Assembly: GCA_003260075.1 (NCBI GenBank)
Contig: QLIY01000313.1
Location: 67,943-131,942 of the forward strand
Source of the DNA: Phallusia mammillata
Lineage: Eukaryota; Chordata; Ascidiacea; Phlebobranchia; Ascidiidae
DNA length: 64,000 nt
Direction of reading: 5' to 3'
Of the stretch, positions 1 to 12,100 are shown piece after piece. Made by a program: the position numbers and the translations under genes. Below the pieces are notes generated by a model. It did no database searches. It was not told where the DNA came from and saw only the letters and a list, made by a program, of their open reading frames with translations. Positions within the stretch are counted from its first letter, which is position 1. Each line of letters opens with the position of its first letter.

Positions 1-440
1 TCTTTTTTGTTGTCAATACAGTATATGATAGCAATATAAAGTGGAAAATGGAGAATAAAATCCCATAAAAGTGCAAGTGTTCCATAAGAAGTGTTAAAAT
101 ACCGCTCCCCAGTTTCCAAGTAGAACCCAATGTAGCCTTTCACGAAACCCATAATTTCCAAATAAAAAATTAAATCCACGACCGACGAGAATGAAAACAA
201 GCAGCAAGTGTAATATAAAACTCCACGACCAATAATGTTCACATTTTTATTAGTTTTGGATTGTTTTCTCATTGGTAGGCACCATTTTAGAAGGTAAGCA
301 ACTGTCAATAAAGTGATAAATCCAGTTGGAGCCAAAACAGCTGGTTTTGTCAGGTCTGGAAATCTTGTCACTAATTTCAAAACTGGCCAAGCTGTTAAGC
401 TTAGCAAGGAAGCAGTTATTACTCCAGAAAAGTTTGGCAT
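1..440 (-). CDS. TM6SF (transmembrane 6 superfamily, EXPERA domain) homologue, N-terminal part, runs off window
   Basis: The minus strand is open without a stop from the ATG at 440 to the window edge (146 codons plus two bases). The product is very hydrophobic, with about four membrane segments. From memory it matches human TM6SF1/TM6SF2: FSFSSVVDLI resembles TM6SF2 FAFTSVVDLI, and FYLETGERYFNT followed by a WD...H...LY pattern resembles the EXPERA-domain segment FYxKEGEPYLRT...YWDGTVHYLLYL. TM6SF2 acts in lipid loading of lipoproteins in the ER/Golgi of vertebrates; that role is not shown here. The start was chosen because the homology begins right after it and the upstream DNA is repetitive. 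No intron is visible in this part. It is divergent from TRPA1. Whether it is a TM6SF1 or TM6SF2 type, or a retrocopy, cannot be told. Confidence 0.85.
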   Translation of the reverse strand, partial: MPNFSGVITASLLSLTAWPVLKLVTRFPDLTKPAVLAPTGFITLLTVAYLLKWCLPMRKQSKTNKNVNIIGRGVLYYTCCLFSFSSVVDLIFYLEIMGFVKGYIGFYLETGERYFNTSYGTLALLWDFILHFPLYIAIIYCIDNKK

Positions 441-840
441 ATTTTAGGCTGCAAAATATGAACATAACAAATATACAGAGCACTACTCAAACTGTTTAAA
501 AGTGGATATACTCACAGGTTTAAGTGAAACAAATTGATTAGGATAACAAAACTTAAATAGGATATGCCATAAGTTGCAAAATCATTTTATTTTGTATTTG
601 CCTGCAGCATTCCGACAAACTAAACACAAATTTGACATTTGGGGGGGGGGTTTTTTAGACTGCAAAATATGAATATAACATCTATACAAAGAACTATTCA
701 AAATGTCAAAAAGATATACAAATGCTATCGTGGGTAGTAATAACAAATGAAGCAGTTAATTGTTAAATTATTACAAAATACTTTCATTTGTATTGTATTT
801 GCCTGCACCATTCCGATAAACTTAACACATATTTGATATT
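441..840. repeat. Duplicated flank around a 10-G tract upstream of the TM6SF start
   Basis: Sequence from about 446 to 640 reappears, diverged, from about 653 to 845 (the shared 'gactgcaaaatatgaa...taacat' region, then the 'gcctgca.cattccgaca' region). A pure 10-base G tract (641-650) lies exactly between the copies. This is one example of the tract-plus-duplication pattern seen across the window, probably an assembly artefact. Confidence 0.7.
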
Positions 841-3068
841 TGTACCGCCTTGTGAAACTCATATTCCTAAAATTGATTGCTAAATTTCACTTTTCTTTAA
901 TTTATATTCACAAAATAATAAAACCAGCCTCTAAATCTCTGCTTTGTTTACGTTGATGACATCACAATGCCACTTCTTGCTTTGTTTACATTCAAACCCA
1001 ACCGGCATCTGACGTCACACGTCACGTGTTTACACGAACGGAGACGCCTCATTGCGATTTGTCACGGCTCAATGAACACCTCACTGACAATTCCAAAGGA
1101 GAGCGCATATCAATTTTCAAAAGTGTTTCGTGCTGTACGTTACCTTTTTTACAAGGTCAGTCATATATCAAACCAATGAACTATGATTTTTTTTCCTAAT
1201 GTTAAATAAAAATAAGTAGTAGCAGTTGTCAGCCAGGTTTTTTAGTTTATAGCCTGGGCGCAATAAACCGCATTTTTTGTCTAAAAAAATATTTAGCCTG
1301 TGCAAATATAGTTAACATACCTAAACTAGGTTGTCTATGTGTTATTCGAAGGCAACTTATTGTTACCGTCACTTTGCTTATTTATTTATGACTCAAAAGT
1401 TAAACCAGCGTTGGTTGTAATAACCTATATCCGTTTACTTTCCCAATCAAATTAAATATTAATGGTAACACCTTTGGTTGTAATTACTGGCTTAAAACAT
1501 GCTTGGGTAAATTTGGTCAGCGTACGTTTTCAAGATATTGCAAAAATTATAAGTTGTATTGATGAGTCACGCCATAGACATGCATTTATTGCATGATTCA
1601 GCAAAATCTATTCGGCCACAGAACAATAAACAGTGTCTGTAAATTACCTGATTTAGCAAAACAGAACACTTATTTGTTTGGACAGGGCCAGAAAGGTAAA
1701 CCTAATGATTAAGTAGTGTCGATAACATTCTGAAACAAAAAATTGCTGTGTCACGCCAAGTAAATTTTTGTGTTAGAACTTTTTTCCATAGGCCAGACAG
1801 TGCAGGTTTAAATGTTTGAGAGTTTGCCTATAATTAAAGCAAATCTTCGCGCGCCTTTTGGACACTGCTAGCACTGATGCGAACAAAAACAACTATCTCA
1901 TTGGTATAACGTAGCCGAAAATTTGGCAGTGGTAGTCCAGACGCTTCTGAATATAATTTTGGTCGCCTGGCTTGGTCTTTGTAGAGGCAAGGTTATTACC
2001 TAGGCTGTATTTTGATCTGATCTGTAGAACAGTTTGGGTTTTGCGTGTTGTCCGTAGCTGACTTGTTTTTAGTCCAGCTCAGTTCAGTATTGAACCCACA
2101 GTGACTACATCATTTGAATATTGTATCATTGGTAAACATTTACAGTGATTTCAAGTTCTTTTAAGAACTTATCAGGCGATTTGTGGTAGGATTAGGTAAC
2201 ATTTGGTAGTTTATAGCTTAAACACATTTTAGCACTGAAAACCTTTTGACCGATAATAATCAAAACCTAAAAAGACTTATTTTGTACAAAACGCCGTACA
2301 GAATCAATCAGGTTTTGCAGCAAACGTTACAAAATACCCGGGAGGCACGTTTTAATGAACAATGGTTGCCTACTGTACATACTTAAAACAGGCATATTTG
2401 CTTTTCAAGACTTAAGTCAACAAAACTTATGTGTAAAAAGACTGACTCTTTTCATAGCAGCACGTTTTATTACCGTCGGCCGGTTGCTTACAAGTGCGTT
2501 TGCAATACAATGTGTAGGTTGTCACGTTTATGTACAACTTTATATCACTGTGTAATCCAAGCTGCATAAATTACAAAATAAATGATACAATGTGACACGT
2601 TTTGGTTTTGTGCGATTAGCTTTGTTGACATAGTCAAATGATATTTCAATGCATCGGCTAAAAACATTTGTAATTGTTGCGCTGTATTTTATTCATGTTA
2701 TTCTTTACATGTCGTGTGCATGCAGCATTCTAATTAATGTGTACTAAATGCTTTTTGAAATAAGCACACTTGGCAATGTTGACAAAATGACTCTATAAAG
2801 CGTGTTTGTAAAAATAAGTGGTTTTAAGAACAAAAAGTCAACGTAACATATACTATACCGTATTGTTCAAAGCAGTGCAATTTTGTAGTGATTTTATAGA
2901 TTGTCATCCATTACATAGGTAGACAGATCGGGCTTTTATATATAGCCGCGTACAATAAAAAGATCAGATTATCTTCAATCTGTGTGGACAAACAAAAATC
3001 GAACAAAATCAGATAATCTCGTTTATCTTGCTGATTTAGGCTAGCAGGGTTGAGGTAGGCAAACAAAA
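841..3068. other. Intergenic spacer between divergent TM6SF and TRPA1 genes
   Basis: No coding exon with homology is visible. It holds the CRE/E-box cluster described separately and otherwise AT-rich DNA. Short open frames here have no recognisable protein character. Confidence 0.6.
1005..1030. promoter_or_regulatory. CRE (TGACGTCA) and E-box (CACGTG) cluster, candidate promoter
   Basis: A perfect palindromic CRE, TGACGTCA, lies at 1010-1017, followed by a second ACGTCA-like half and a palindromic E-box CACGTG at 1023-1028. Two copies of CTTTGTTTAC (forkhead-like core) lie just upstream near 942 and 980. The cluster is between the divergent TM6SF and TRPA1 starts. About 125 bases downstream an ACAAG/gtcagt donor-like site at 1155/1156 could end an untranslated first exon of TRPA1. 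Motifs are seen; promoter function is inferred. Confidence 0.35.
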
Positions 3069-3215
3069 ATGTCTAAGGGTCGGTGGAAAAACAGCCTGGC
3101 ATTAGGAATAAAAAGTCAGTCGTTTGCGAATGACAACGAAAAAGAGTCAAGCGTTTTCATCAACAAGGGCAATGAAACTTTAAGAAGATCTAGTGGCTCC
3201 CAAAGACTTTTTCAG
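3069..3215 (+). CDS. TRPA1: TRPA1 exon 1 (start codon)
   Basis: Starts at an ATG in an ACAAAAATG context and encodes 49 Ser/Lys/Asn-rich residues (MSKGRWKNSLALG...). It ends in phase 0 before gtctgt. It has no homology to the human N-terminus, which is expected because this region diverges. It is supported by the in-frame chain to exons 2 and 3. Confidence 0.6.
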
Positions 3216-6200
3216 GTCTGTTTTTGTTTTCAAATTAACTTTTTTAATAAAGTTTTTAGTTACCCAAGTGTAACCTGTTGCATTTTTATTTTTTCGTAAT
3301 TTAATTATTGCGTGAAGTATAAGCCTTGACGTCAGTATTTTTGTACGCCTAAAGTCGTTTTATAATTGCTTATTATTGTCTTGTTTTTTCTGTTCTAGTA
3401 TATAATCGTTACTACTTAATACTCGTTCATTTACGCTTCAAGGCACTCTTTTTAGTGATTACTATCTACTCGTTTTTCTTTACTCGGGCGACAATAAATG
3501 CACTCGCTACCCAGTAAAACTATATTAACGCAGCTAGTATATGCCGGAATTGTTTGCTACTCGTTTTGTTACTGCAGATAGATACTCCCTACGTGTCGAA
3601 AAGTGTCGTAATGTCCTTTGTACTGGACTGCACTACTCGTCCAAATACTCACTACTCATTTATCAATACGGTAGCTACTCGCTACGAAAAATTCAAAATA
3701 ATCTGCCTACTCGATTAGTGACTTGTTTTTTGAATACTCGCTTACACTCGAATGCAAAGCAAATAATATTTATTAAGGGTGAAAAACGCAGATTGGTACT
3801 CGCTTTATATTTTTGTACTCACTTAAACTCTGTCTATTACAACAGCCTACATGGCCACGTAGTCCAGATTTGTCAGGTTTTATACACATAATACATGTTT
3901 TTGTTTAAAATAAAAAAATGCTTCAACTTGTTCAGAATGTAAAAGACGTAATGACGTCACGACGTTCCTCCGGGCAGCAAAACAGCCCCGTATCTGGGAC
4001 ACCGACTTTTTCCAAACGATCACAATCTCTTCAGTCACCGTCTTCGAAGCGAAAACTGTTCTTCAAAAATCGATTTAAAAGCACATGGGTTTCAGGTAAT
4101 ACTATATTTGTAATTATATATACCAGGGGTCACCAAACTACGGTTCCCAGGTCATTTCATTGGGCCCGCGACCACATTTTTTTGTTTTGCCAAATCGTAT
4201 TGATAAGTTTATAACATTCAAAAATTAAACTACTCCTTTTTTACAACACCAGGATCGATTCAAATCCAGTTTGTTACGTCACACACAAGACCACAAGTGT
4301 TAATTGTGTGCAAACAATTGCCTTCTTATGTTACTAGTGACGTAATATACAAGCATTGTTCGTAAGATGAGAGGAACTAGGTAGTTTAACAGACGCATCA
4401 CCAGATTTTAAATAGGATTTTAGAAAGAACATTTCTTGGCGCCCCTATAAAAATCGCCTCGCAGGCTAAGTTTGGAAAGACAATGCTAGGGCCCATGCGA
4501 ATCATTGTTAAACTTAGCCGGCCCGCAGTAAAAACAGTTTAGTGACCCCCGATATATACAAATAAGTTTCTAAAAGTTTGTAATGTGCCATTGGTGACAA
4601 AGCGCACTAGCTTACTATGACAATATCTGCTGAATGAGCTACCTATAAGTTATGTTAATACAATACATACATCTTTTTCTAGTTGATATCAGCGATGAGG
4701 ATCTCAACCCTGACGAAGTTTGCAAAATAACGGACTCACCATTTTACACTTTTAAGGTAAGAATTTTTGTTTTTCGTACCTTTAAATTAACTATTTGTTT
4801 AAAAAAAAATGCTTTACCAAAGCCACCGATATTCCCGTCAGACATATAAGGTGTTGACAGCCGATATGTGTTGAAATTATGAGCAGAAAATTTGCAGAGA
4901 AAAACTCAAACAGCCACATAACAGTAATGTACCCATTGCGAAAATATAGGTTATTTTTTCTTGTTTTTTTTGGTTGGTGAAAGCTTAACTTGTCTCCGCA
5001 TATAGATACTATGTTGCAGAGATATATAGCGTTTGTGTGGTGGTTTTTTCAATTGAAATGATCACTTTTATTTTGGTTTAGCAATATTGTCAGGCATTGG
5101 TAAACCAAATATATTATTAAGTATTTTAAGCGCGTCAAAACTTCTATTTTCAATAAGGTCTATTTCAGGAAATTAAGTGGTTTAGTAACCACATGTTTTG
5201 GAAAAATGTGTTTCCTGGGGTGAAAATTGATAAATGTTACGCAACAATTGCCCCCAATGTGACGCAACAATGGCGCAACACCTGCACAGCTGTCCCTCAA
5301 TATCACGTGGCGTGACGTAAGGGAAAAACAATTTTCAAGGCATTTCTTCTAGAATGAAATTTTGCCGAGTCATTGTTGTTTACGAGTAAAATTTTAGATA
5401 TTTTTTCAAAATTTAAACTATACCATGTCGCTTGGAGCGTGTCGCTTTATCGCCTGTTGCCAAACACTTTAAAGCAGAGGTGGGCAACCTTTGTTACTGT
5501 AGGGCCAATTATAAATGTCAAAATTGATTCGCGGGCCGCACATGTATATAACACTAAGTGATTTTGCTTTGTTTCTTACCGAATATGCTTAACTACAAGT
5601 ATAATTCGTATTTGATTTAATCCACATTTTGCCAGGTCGCAGAAAATTAGCATCAGGCGCATTAATCAGCTCATAAATGTGTAATAATTAGACTCGTTTG
5701 CCAGTACTTTTGAAATGCAAGCGTACAACCTTTAATGAAGGGCCGCAGGTTGCCCACCCCTGCATTAAAGCGTCAAGAGACACATGTGCTATATGTGGTT
5801 GAGGTACTAGCATAAGTTAGTCTTGGATAGGGCTGGAAACCAGGTTTATAAGTTGGTAAATTGCACTTTTTCTACAACCTCACCCCACCCTAATAGCCCT
5901 AACTATTAGCATTTTCACCCAATTTTGCTTTTAAACGTTATTTGATGTTCTTGCGCCATCCATCGTTTTGTAGCAAACTTTTTAATTCTGAGTGCTTACA
6001 TGAGAAGAATTTCCTTGTCATTGTGGTCGAGGGCGATTTTAAGCGTTATATTTTGTGTCAACTTTGCGAGTCAGCTCAAATGCCCAGCGTTTTTATGCAC
6101 TGTATGATAAGAACCTACATTCTAAAAGGTCCGTTGCTGTTAGGCAAACTAATGGCAAAAGTAAATGAATGTGCTCTGCTACGATGTGCGGTGCTGATGG

Positions 6201-8183
6201 GCGTGATGTAACTCAACAAATTTCTACAGTGGACAGAAGCCCTAAATTTTTCATTGTGTTTCAGATTGAAGTGTTCTGTCGGATTATGTAAGTTCAGTAA
6301 ATGCACAACACTAGAACAGAACAAATTGCAACAAAAATGTATGAGAATTGTTTTCCCGGGTTTCTGCTTTAGTTTTACATGAGCGCTTGAAACTATCCGA
6401 CAGGGTTTCTTTTGGTGACTTTTTTTCTGTCGAAGCCTTTCTTAACACCGGTGGTTAGATTCTAGGCCCCGTCGAATGCTTCTATTAAAGACAACCCCCT
6501 AAAGGTGTTTTACTCAAATTGCGACAAACTCACTCCTTAGTTCCCGCCACATTACGCCTTCTAATACGGTGTAGCATTTTTATTTTTAAAGCGCGTTTAG
6601 CCATGACCTACCAGTTGCGCCCTCTGCTGTTTGCGCTCCATAACGTTTCAAAGTTGGGCAGCTATTTCTGGCTTGGTGATTGTTTAGTATGATTGTTTTG
6701 CTATTTGTTCGTCCATCGAGCAAAATAAACTGAACTTAACTCGACTCATCCATGCATTAGGTCTTTAATCCCAATGTTTTGCACCTTTTTACACAACTTT
6801 GGATGAGTTCTGTCCCTAAACCGCCCCCCGACAAACGATTATGTTTTTATCATGACTATTGATCTAATAAGGTTAATGACAGCAAAAAGAGCAATTCTGT
6901 GTCATCAATGGCGACTGCGCAAACATGGCCATGTGGACGCCGATAGAATGACAAATATTAGCACAAGGTTTCAAAAGAATGCGATTTCGGGATGATTTCA
7001 TTGACATATTTCTCATTAAAAATCGATACCGCTTCGTATGTTCCAGTGAAAAGATTGTTTACACGTGGCCGAGTGATTGAGTGAATTTGGATTGTGGTTT
7101 TGATTATGTCTAAAGAGAACGGAATGAACCTGGGTTAAAGATGAAAATGGTTTAGTTTTTTTAACGTCTCTGTGGCACATTGTTGGCGCCTTGTGTTTCT
7201 TTTGTTGAACAAAATGACATTGGATAAAATATAGCAGTTACAATACATATTCAATGATTAAAATAACGGCCCAAATAAACCTAAAAAGCGACATGCTTGG
7301 GCCATTATTTTCATCATTCAACTTTTGAACAAGTTATAACTTGTGTTTGCAATGTATGTCATTACCCTGATGAAGGTGTTTCGTATGGGACATCGAAACG
7401 TTGGCACATTACAATAAAAAAACTGCCGGAAGAGCTAAAAATTCTGTTAATACGTTATGCCTGGCAGCAACAGTGTATTCAGATCCGTAGATAGTAGCGT
7501 TTCCAAATAATGATTCTATTTGCATGCTTGTTTTAGGTTTTACATCGATGCATTTTTGATTTGAAAAAGAAAGACTTGTTTCAACTTAAAATAAAACTAT
7601 ATGGTTCCTGTTTACTTATATTAAAAATATTTAGATGAAAAATATTATTATTTTGAAAAGTTGTATTTATGTTAAAACAGTGAACAAACAGCAAGAGACG
7701 CAAATAAAGCGTGATTTTCCTAGTTTTGCATTTATAACATAAAAAACGAAATGTTTTGGGGGGCTGAGTATGGCCTGGATTCGGATTCGTATTTGGTTTT
7801 CGAATCTGGTTAGGATTCGGGTTTCTGTTTAAACAAACCGGCTTCATTCAGGCCTCACTTTTTACTTGGCACAATTGTATCATAATTTCACGTTGGTTAA
7901 TCTAACTTTCGGCGGTATTTTAGCCTTGTTTTGTAGTTTTAGGTTGAAGTCAAGTTTTAGACTTGAACTGTCTGACCTACAATTTTGTCAAGCCGTTGTT
8001 ACATATATTACAAATCGCATCCGTTGATTTTTGTTGCAAAAACTAAAATTATTTTAAGACAAATTGCAACACATTGCGTAACCCAAGAAAACGGTTGATA
8101 TATATTTCCTGCGGCTTATCCTAAAAAAGGACAAAATATAATTAATTATTCATTATAATCGGCCAGTAAATGCCAATTTGACA

Positions 8184-8267
<84 letters not shown>

Positions 8268-9020
8268 TAACGCTTGTCCATTCGTCGAGGCTATAACTAC
8301 ACCTTTTGTTGCCGTTTCATCTAAGCAAGACATTAAAAATTTATGTCTACTGCAGAAGGTCAGACTAATTTCAATCGCACATCTGGAAATTTTGTTTAGC
8401 TTTGCTGTCGAAATTTATCTGATAATGTCGAGTCAATGCAAATAAATATGTCAGTTATTGTGTGATAAAAGCGTTCATGACATTAAAAGCATAATTGAAA
8501 AATGTCTGATAATTTATGCTTTTATAGATTTCTCCGTTCAAAAATTTGTAACGGTTATTACACTGTAAATTCAAATCAAGTGAAATTTTATTTGCATGTC
8601 ACGTTAGCACATTGCCATTGCTAAACGGTTACGTAAAGCAGCAAGGATACAAAAAATGGTTATTAAGTCAAATGTCGTGTTATTTGATTGATAGTTCTCC
8701 GTTCTGGGTATGTTCTTCCTTAGAAACACTATAAATGCACACAAAAATGTGCATTAAATGCTGTCTTTGCCTAATGCGCCCCATTTTTTACTTTAACATT
8801 CGGACAAAAAAACCTTAATAAAAAAATAAAGTTAAAACAACGGTAAAATTGTGCTTCGTTTATGTTTCAAAAAACGCTTAATCTGAGGTTGGTTAAAAAT
8901 GCCAAGTAGAAAGTAAATACTAGATAAAATATGTTCAAACATGCCTATCAAAACTATACAGCAAATATCATAAATCTTGCCCTTCAAAGACTTTCACCGT
9001 ATCATTCGAAAACTGATTGT

Positions 9021-9113
<93 letters not shown>

Positions 9114-12100
9114 CTCATAGACCGAAACAGTGGGCATTGTCTACAGATTTTTTGTCATATATGAACTTGATGCTTTTACATTATATGCGATTAATGAAAA
9201 CGCCATCCGTTCCGTCTTATAGATAACATGAGTATAAATTGATAAAAGGGACGAATTAAATACCTTAGTGTACTAACCTTAATTTCAAATGCAAGTTTTT
9301 AAACCGATTTTTGTGTTAGATTTTTAAATGTGACAAGACACCGTGAATCAGCATTTTTGCAGCGTTCCAATCGCGGTAGTCGTATGACGAGCATGACTCG
9401 GCAAATCAAACCGGATACGCGGCACCTGTTCCCTCAACATTTCACGTAATATGATCCTAATCTCTTCAAATGTGTATAGTTCAAGCCAATATTTTGGCAA
9501 TGGGGGGGGGGGTGTTCAAACATGTCTATCTAAACTATACAGCAAATATCATAAATCGTGCCCTTCAAAGACTTTCGCCATATAATTTTAAAACTGATTG
9601 AATTAATGGCCACACTAGCCAGTACGGGCTATGTCCCACCACCAGCTGCACTTATGGGACCTTATAGACCGAAACACTGCCTACAGCTTTTTTATCATAT
9701 ATTAGCTTGATGTTTTTACACTATATGCGATTAATGAAAACGCCATCCGTTCCGTCTTTTAGAAAACATGGGTATAAATTTATAAAAAAAGCCAAATTAA
9801 ATACCTTAGTATACTAACCTTAATTTCAAATGCAAGTTTTTAAACCGATTTTTGTGTTGGGATTTCAAATGTGACAAGACACCGTGAATCAGCAATTTTA
9901 CAGCGTTCCAATCGCAGTAGTCGTATGACGAGCATGACTCGGCAAATCAAACCGGATACGCGGGACCTGTTCTCTTAACGTTTCACGTAATTTGGTCCTA
10001 ATCTCTTCAAATGTGTATAGTTCAAGCCAATATTTTGGCAATGGATCTGACGGTTCGCTGGTTACCCATTCATACCCTTCCTTTGAGGGTTAAAATTTAG
10101 GAAATATTGAAAAACCTAAAATATCTCTAGCCAATGCGAGTGATGTAACTCGGGGGGGGGGGAAAGGTTCGCTGGTTACCCATTCATACCCTTCCGCTGG
10201 GATCAAAATTTAGGAAAACTATTGAAAAACCTAAAATATCTCTAGCCAATGCGAGTGATGTAACTCGTAACCCGATACGACTGGTCTTTACTACACCGCT
10301 TCGCCCATTGTTGTCGAGTAGTTGTTTTTCTTCACGGTGCGTCGCGGTATTTAGTGCTCTGCACACATTCGAAGTCAGCTACTGGTCCATCAGCAGCTCA
10401 GTGTTTGTTTTGCTTCGGCGTTTCAGCTCACAGCTGAGGTGGTTGTGCTTGAAGTTAAAGACTGGCTTGTGCAGTTAAAAAAAGAGTTACCGTTTGTTTG
10501 TAAAGCAAGTGGAGATTAATTCACTTTAAATAGGTTTAATTTGTGCACAAAAAGTTTGAAATGTTTTGAATGTCAGTTACACATTAGGTGAATAAGGGAT
10601 TCAAACTCGTAACGCCAACTGGTGACGTCATAATATAGGTAGTTGTTGCGTCATTGTTTTAACGTCATAACATAGTTTCTGTTTATGACGTCATAATATA
10701 GATAGTTGTTACGTCTTTGTTGCCACCTCATACCATATATTATGTTTATGACGTCCAAATACAGATGGTTATTACGTCATTGTTGCTACATCAACTTATG
10801 ACGTCATACAATAGATTGTGACGCTATATTTACCTATTAGATAAGGGGGGGGGGATTTGTGCACAAAATGTTTGAAATGTTTTGAATGTCAGTTACACAT
10901 TAGGTGAATAAGGGATTGAAAATCGCAACGCCAACTGTTGACGTCATAATATAGGTAGTTGTTACGTCATTGTTTTGACGTCATAACATAGATTTTATTT
11001 ATAACATCATAATATGGATGGTTATTAAGTCATTGTTGCAACGCCATAACACAGATTATGTTTATGACGTCATAATATAGATAGTTGTTACGTAATTGTT
11101 TCAATGTCTTCACATAGATTTTGTTTGTGACGTCATAATATAGATAGTTATTACGTCTTTGTTGCCTTGTCATAACAAAATTATGTTTATGACGTTATAG
11201 TATTATTGGCTGTTACGTCGTTGTTGTAATATCAAAAAATGGCGTCTTGACATAGATGACGTATTGAACTATCAGGTAAATCAAAAGTCCTTTCGTGACT
11301 GTTTTTAATGATGTTAGAAAAAAAATCGAGAATTTATTCATTATAAAAGCTACCAAGACCTTGCATTCAGTGAATGCATTCGTTTGCCGACGATTTTGCA
11401 ACCTGTTTTTACCATCTGTGAAAAGTAATCTGAATGCAAGATTTTAGCAAGTTTTGGTTTCGATCAAATCTTTTTCATGGTGCTTGCCTAGAAAAACACT
11501 GAATGAACTTGAGCAATCAACTAGAACGGCGTAAATACCCTCACAACACTAGCATGGAAATTACCTTTTACCCCAAAAGTCTGCACTAGACGCTTTTGTA
11601 TTGACTTTGACCATGGGTTTTTACCCAGGGCTGGGTTTAAAACCCGTTGTCATGAAGCACCCAAGCAGGGGCGCAAGATAAGGTACAGGCTTTTATGCAA
11701 AAATGTTTCAGTAGGCCTTTATAAACGCAGAAAAGGTGTAAATTNAAAAATGTTTTAGTAGGCCTTTATAAACGCAGAAAAGGTGTAAATTGTCTGTTAG
11801 ACTCAATACTATAGGGTTAAAGCCATTACTGCAATGAATGTATTGAACATATTTATTACTTATAGATTTAGTTTCATTCAAGTTGCTAAAGGGGGGGGGG
11901 GGAGGTCAGTCATTGTAGAGAAATTGCACGACAGTATTTTGTGAAGTTTAGATTTAAAAACTATTTAAAAAACATTTATTTAAGCCACCGCACACACGAT
12001 ATCAGAATAAAAAGATCCCATATCGTTGTAAATTTAATTTAAGGGATTAGGTTACAATTGTTGTTTTCCTGCTAGGAGCATTGTGTTTGTTCTTCCAGTC

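Noticed and set aside
8142-8333. Open frame with about 27 consecutive prolines
   Set aside because: It is a translation of the 81-base G tract and has no other protein character.
8931-9226. Two open frames with long poly-glycine
   Set aside because: Products of the 91-base G tract; the neighbouring copy lacks the tract.
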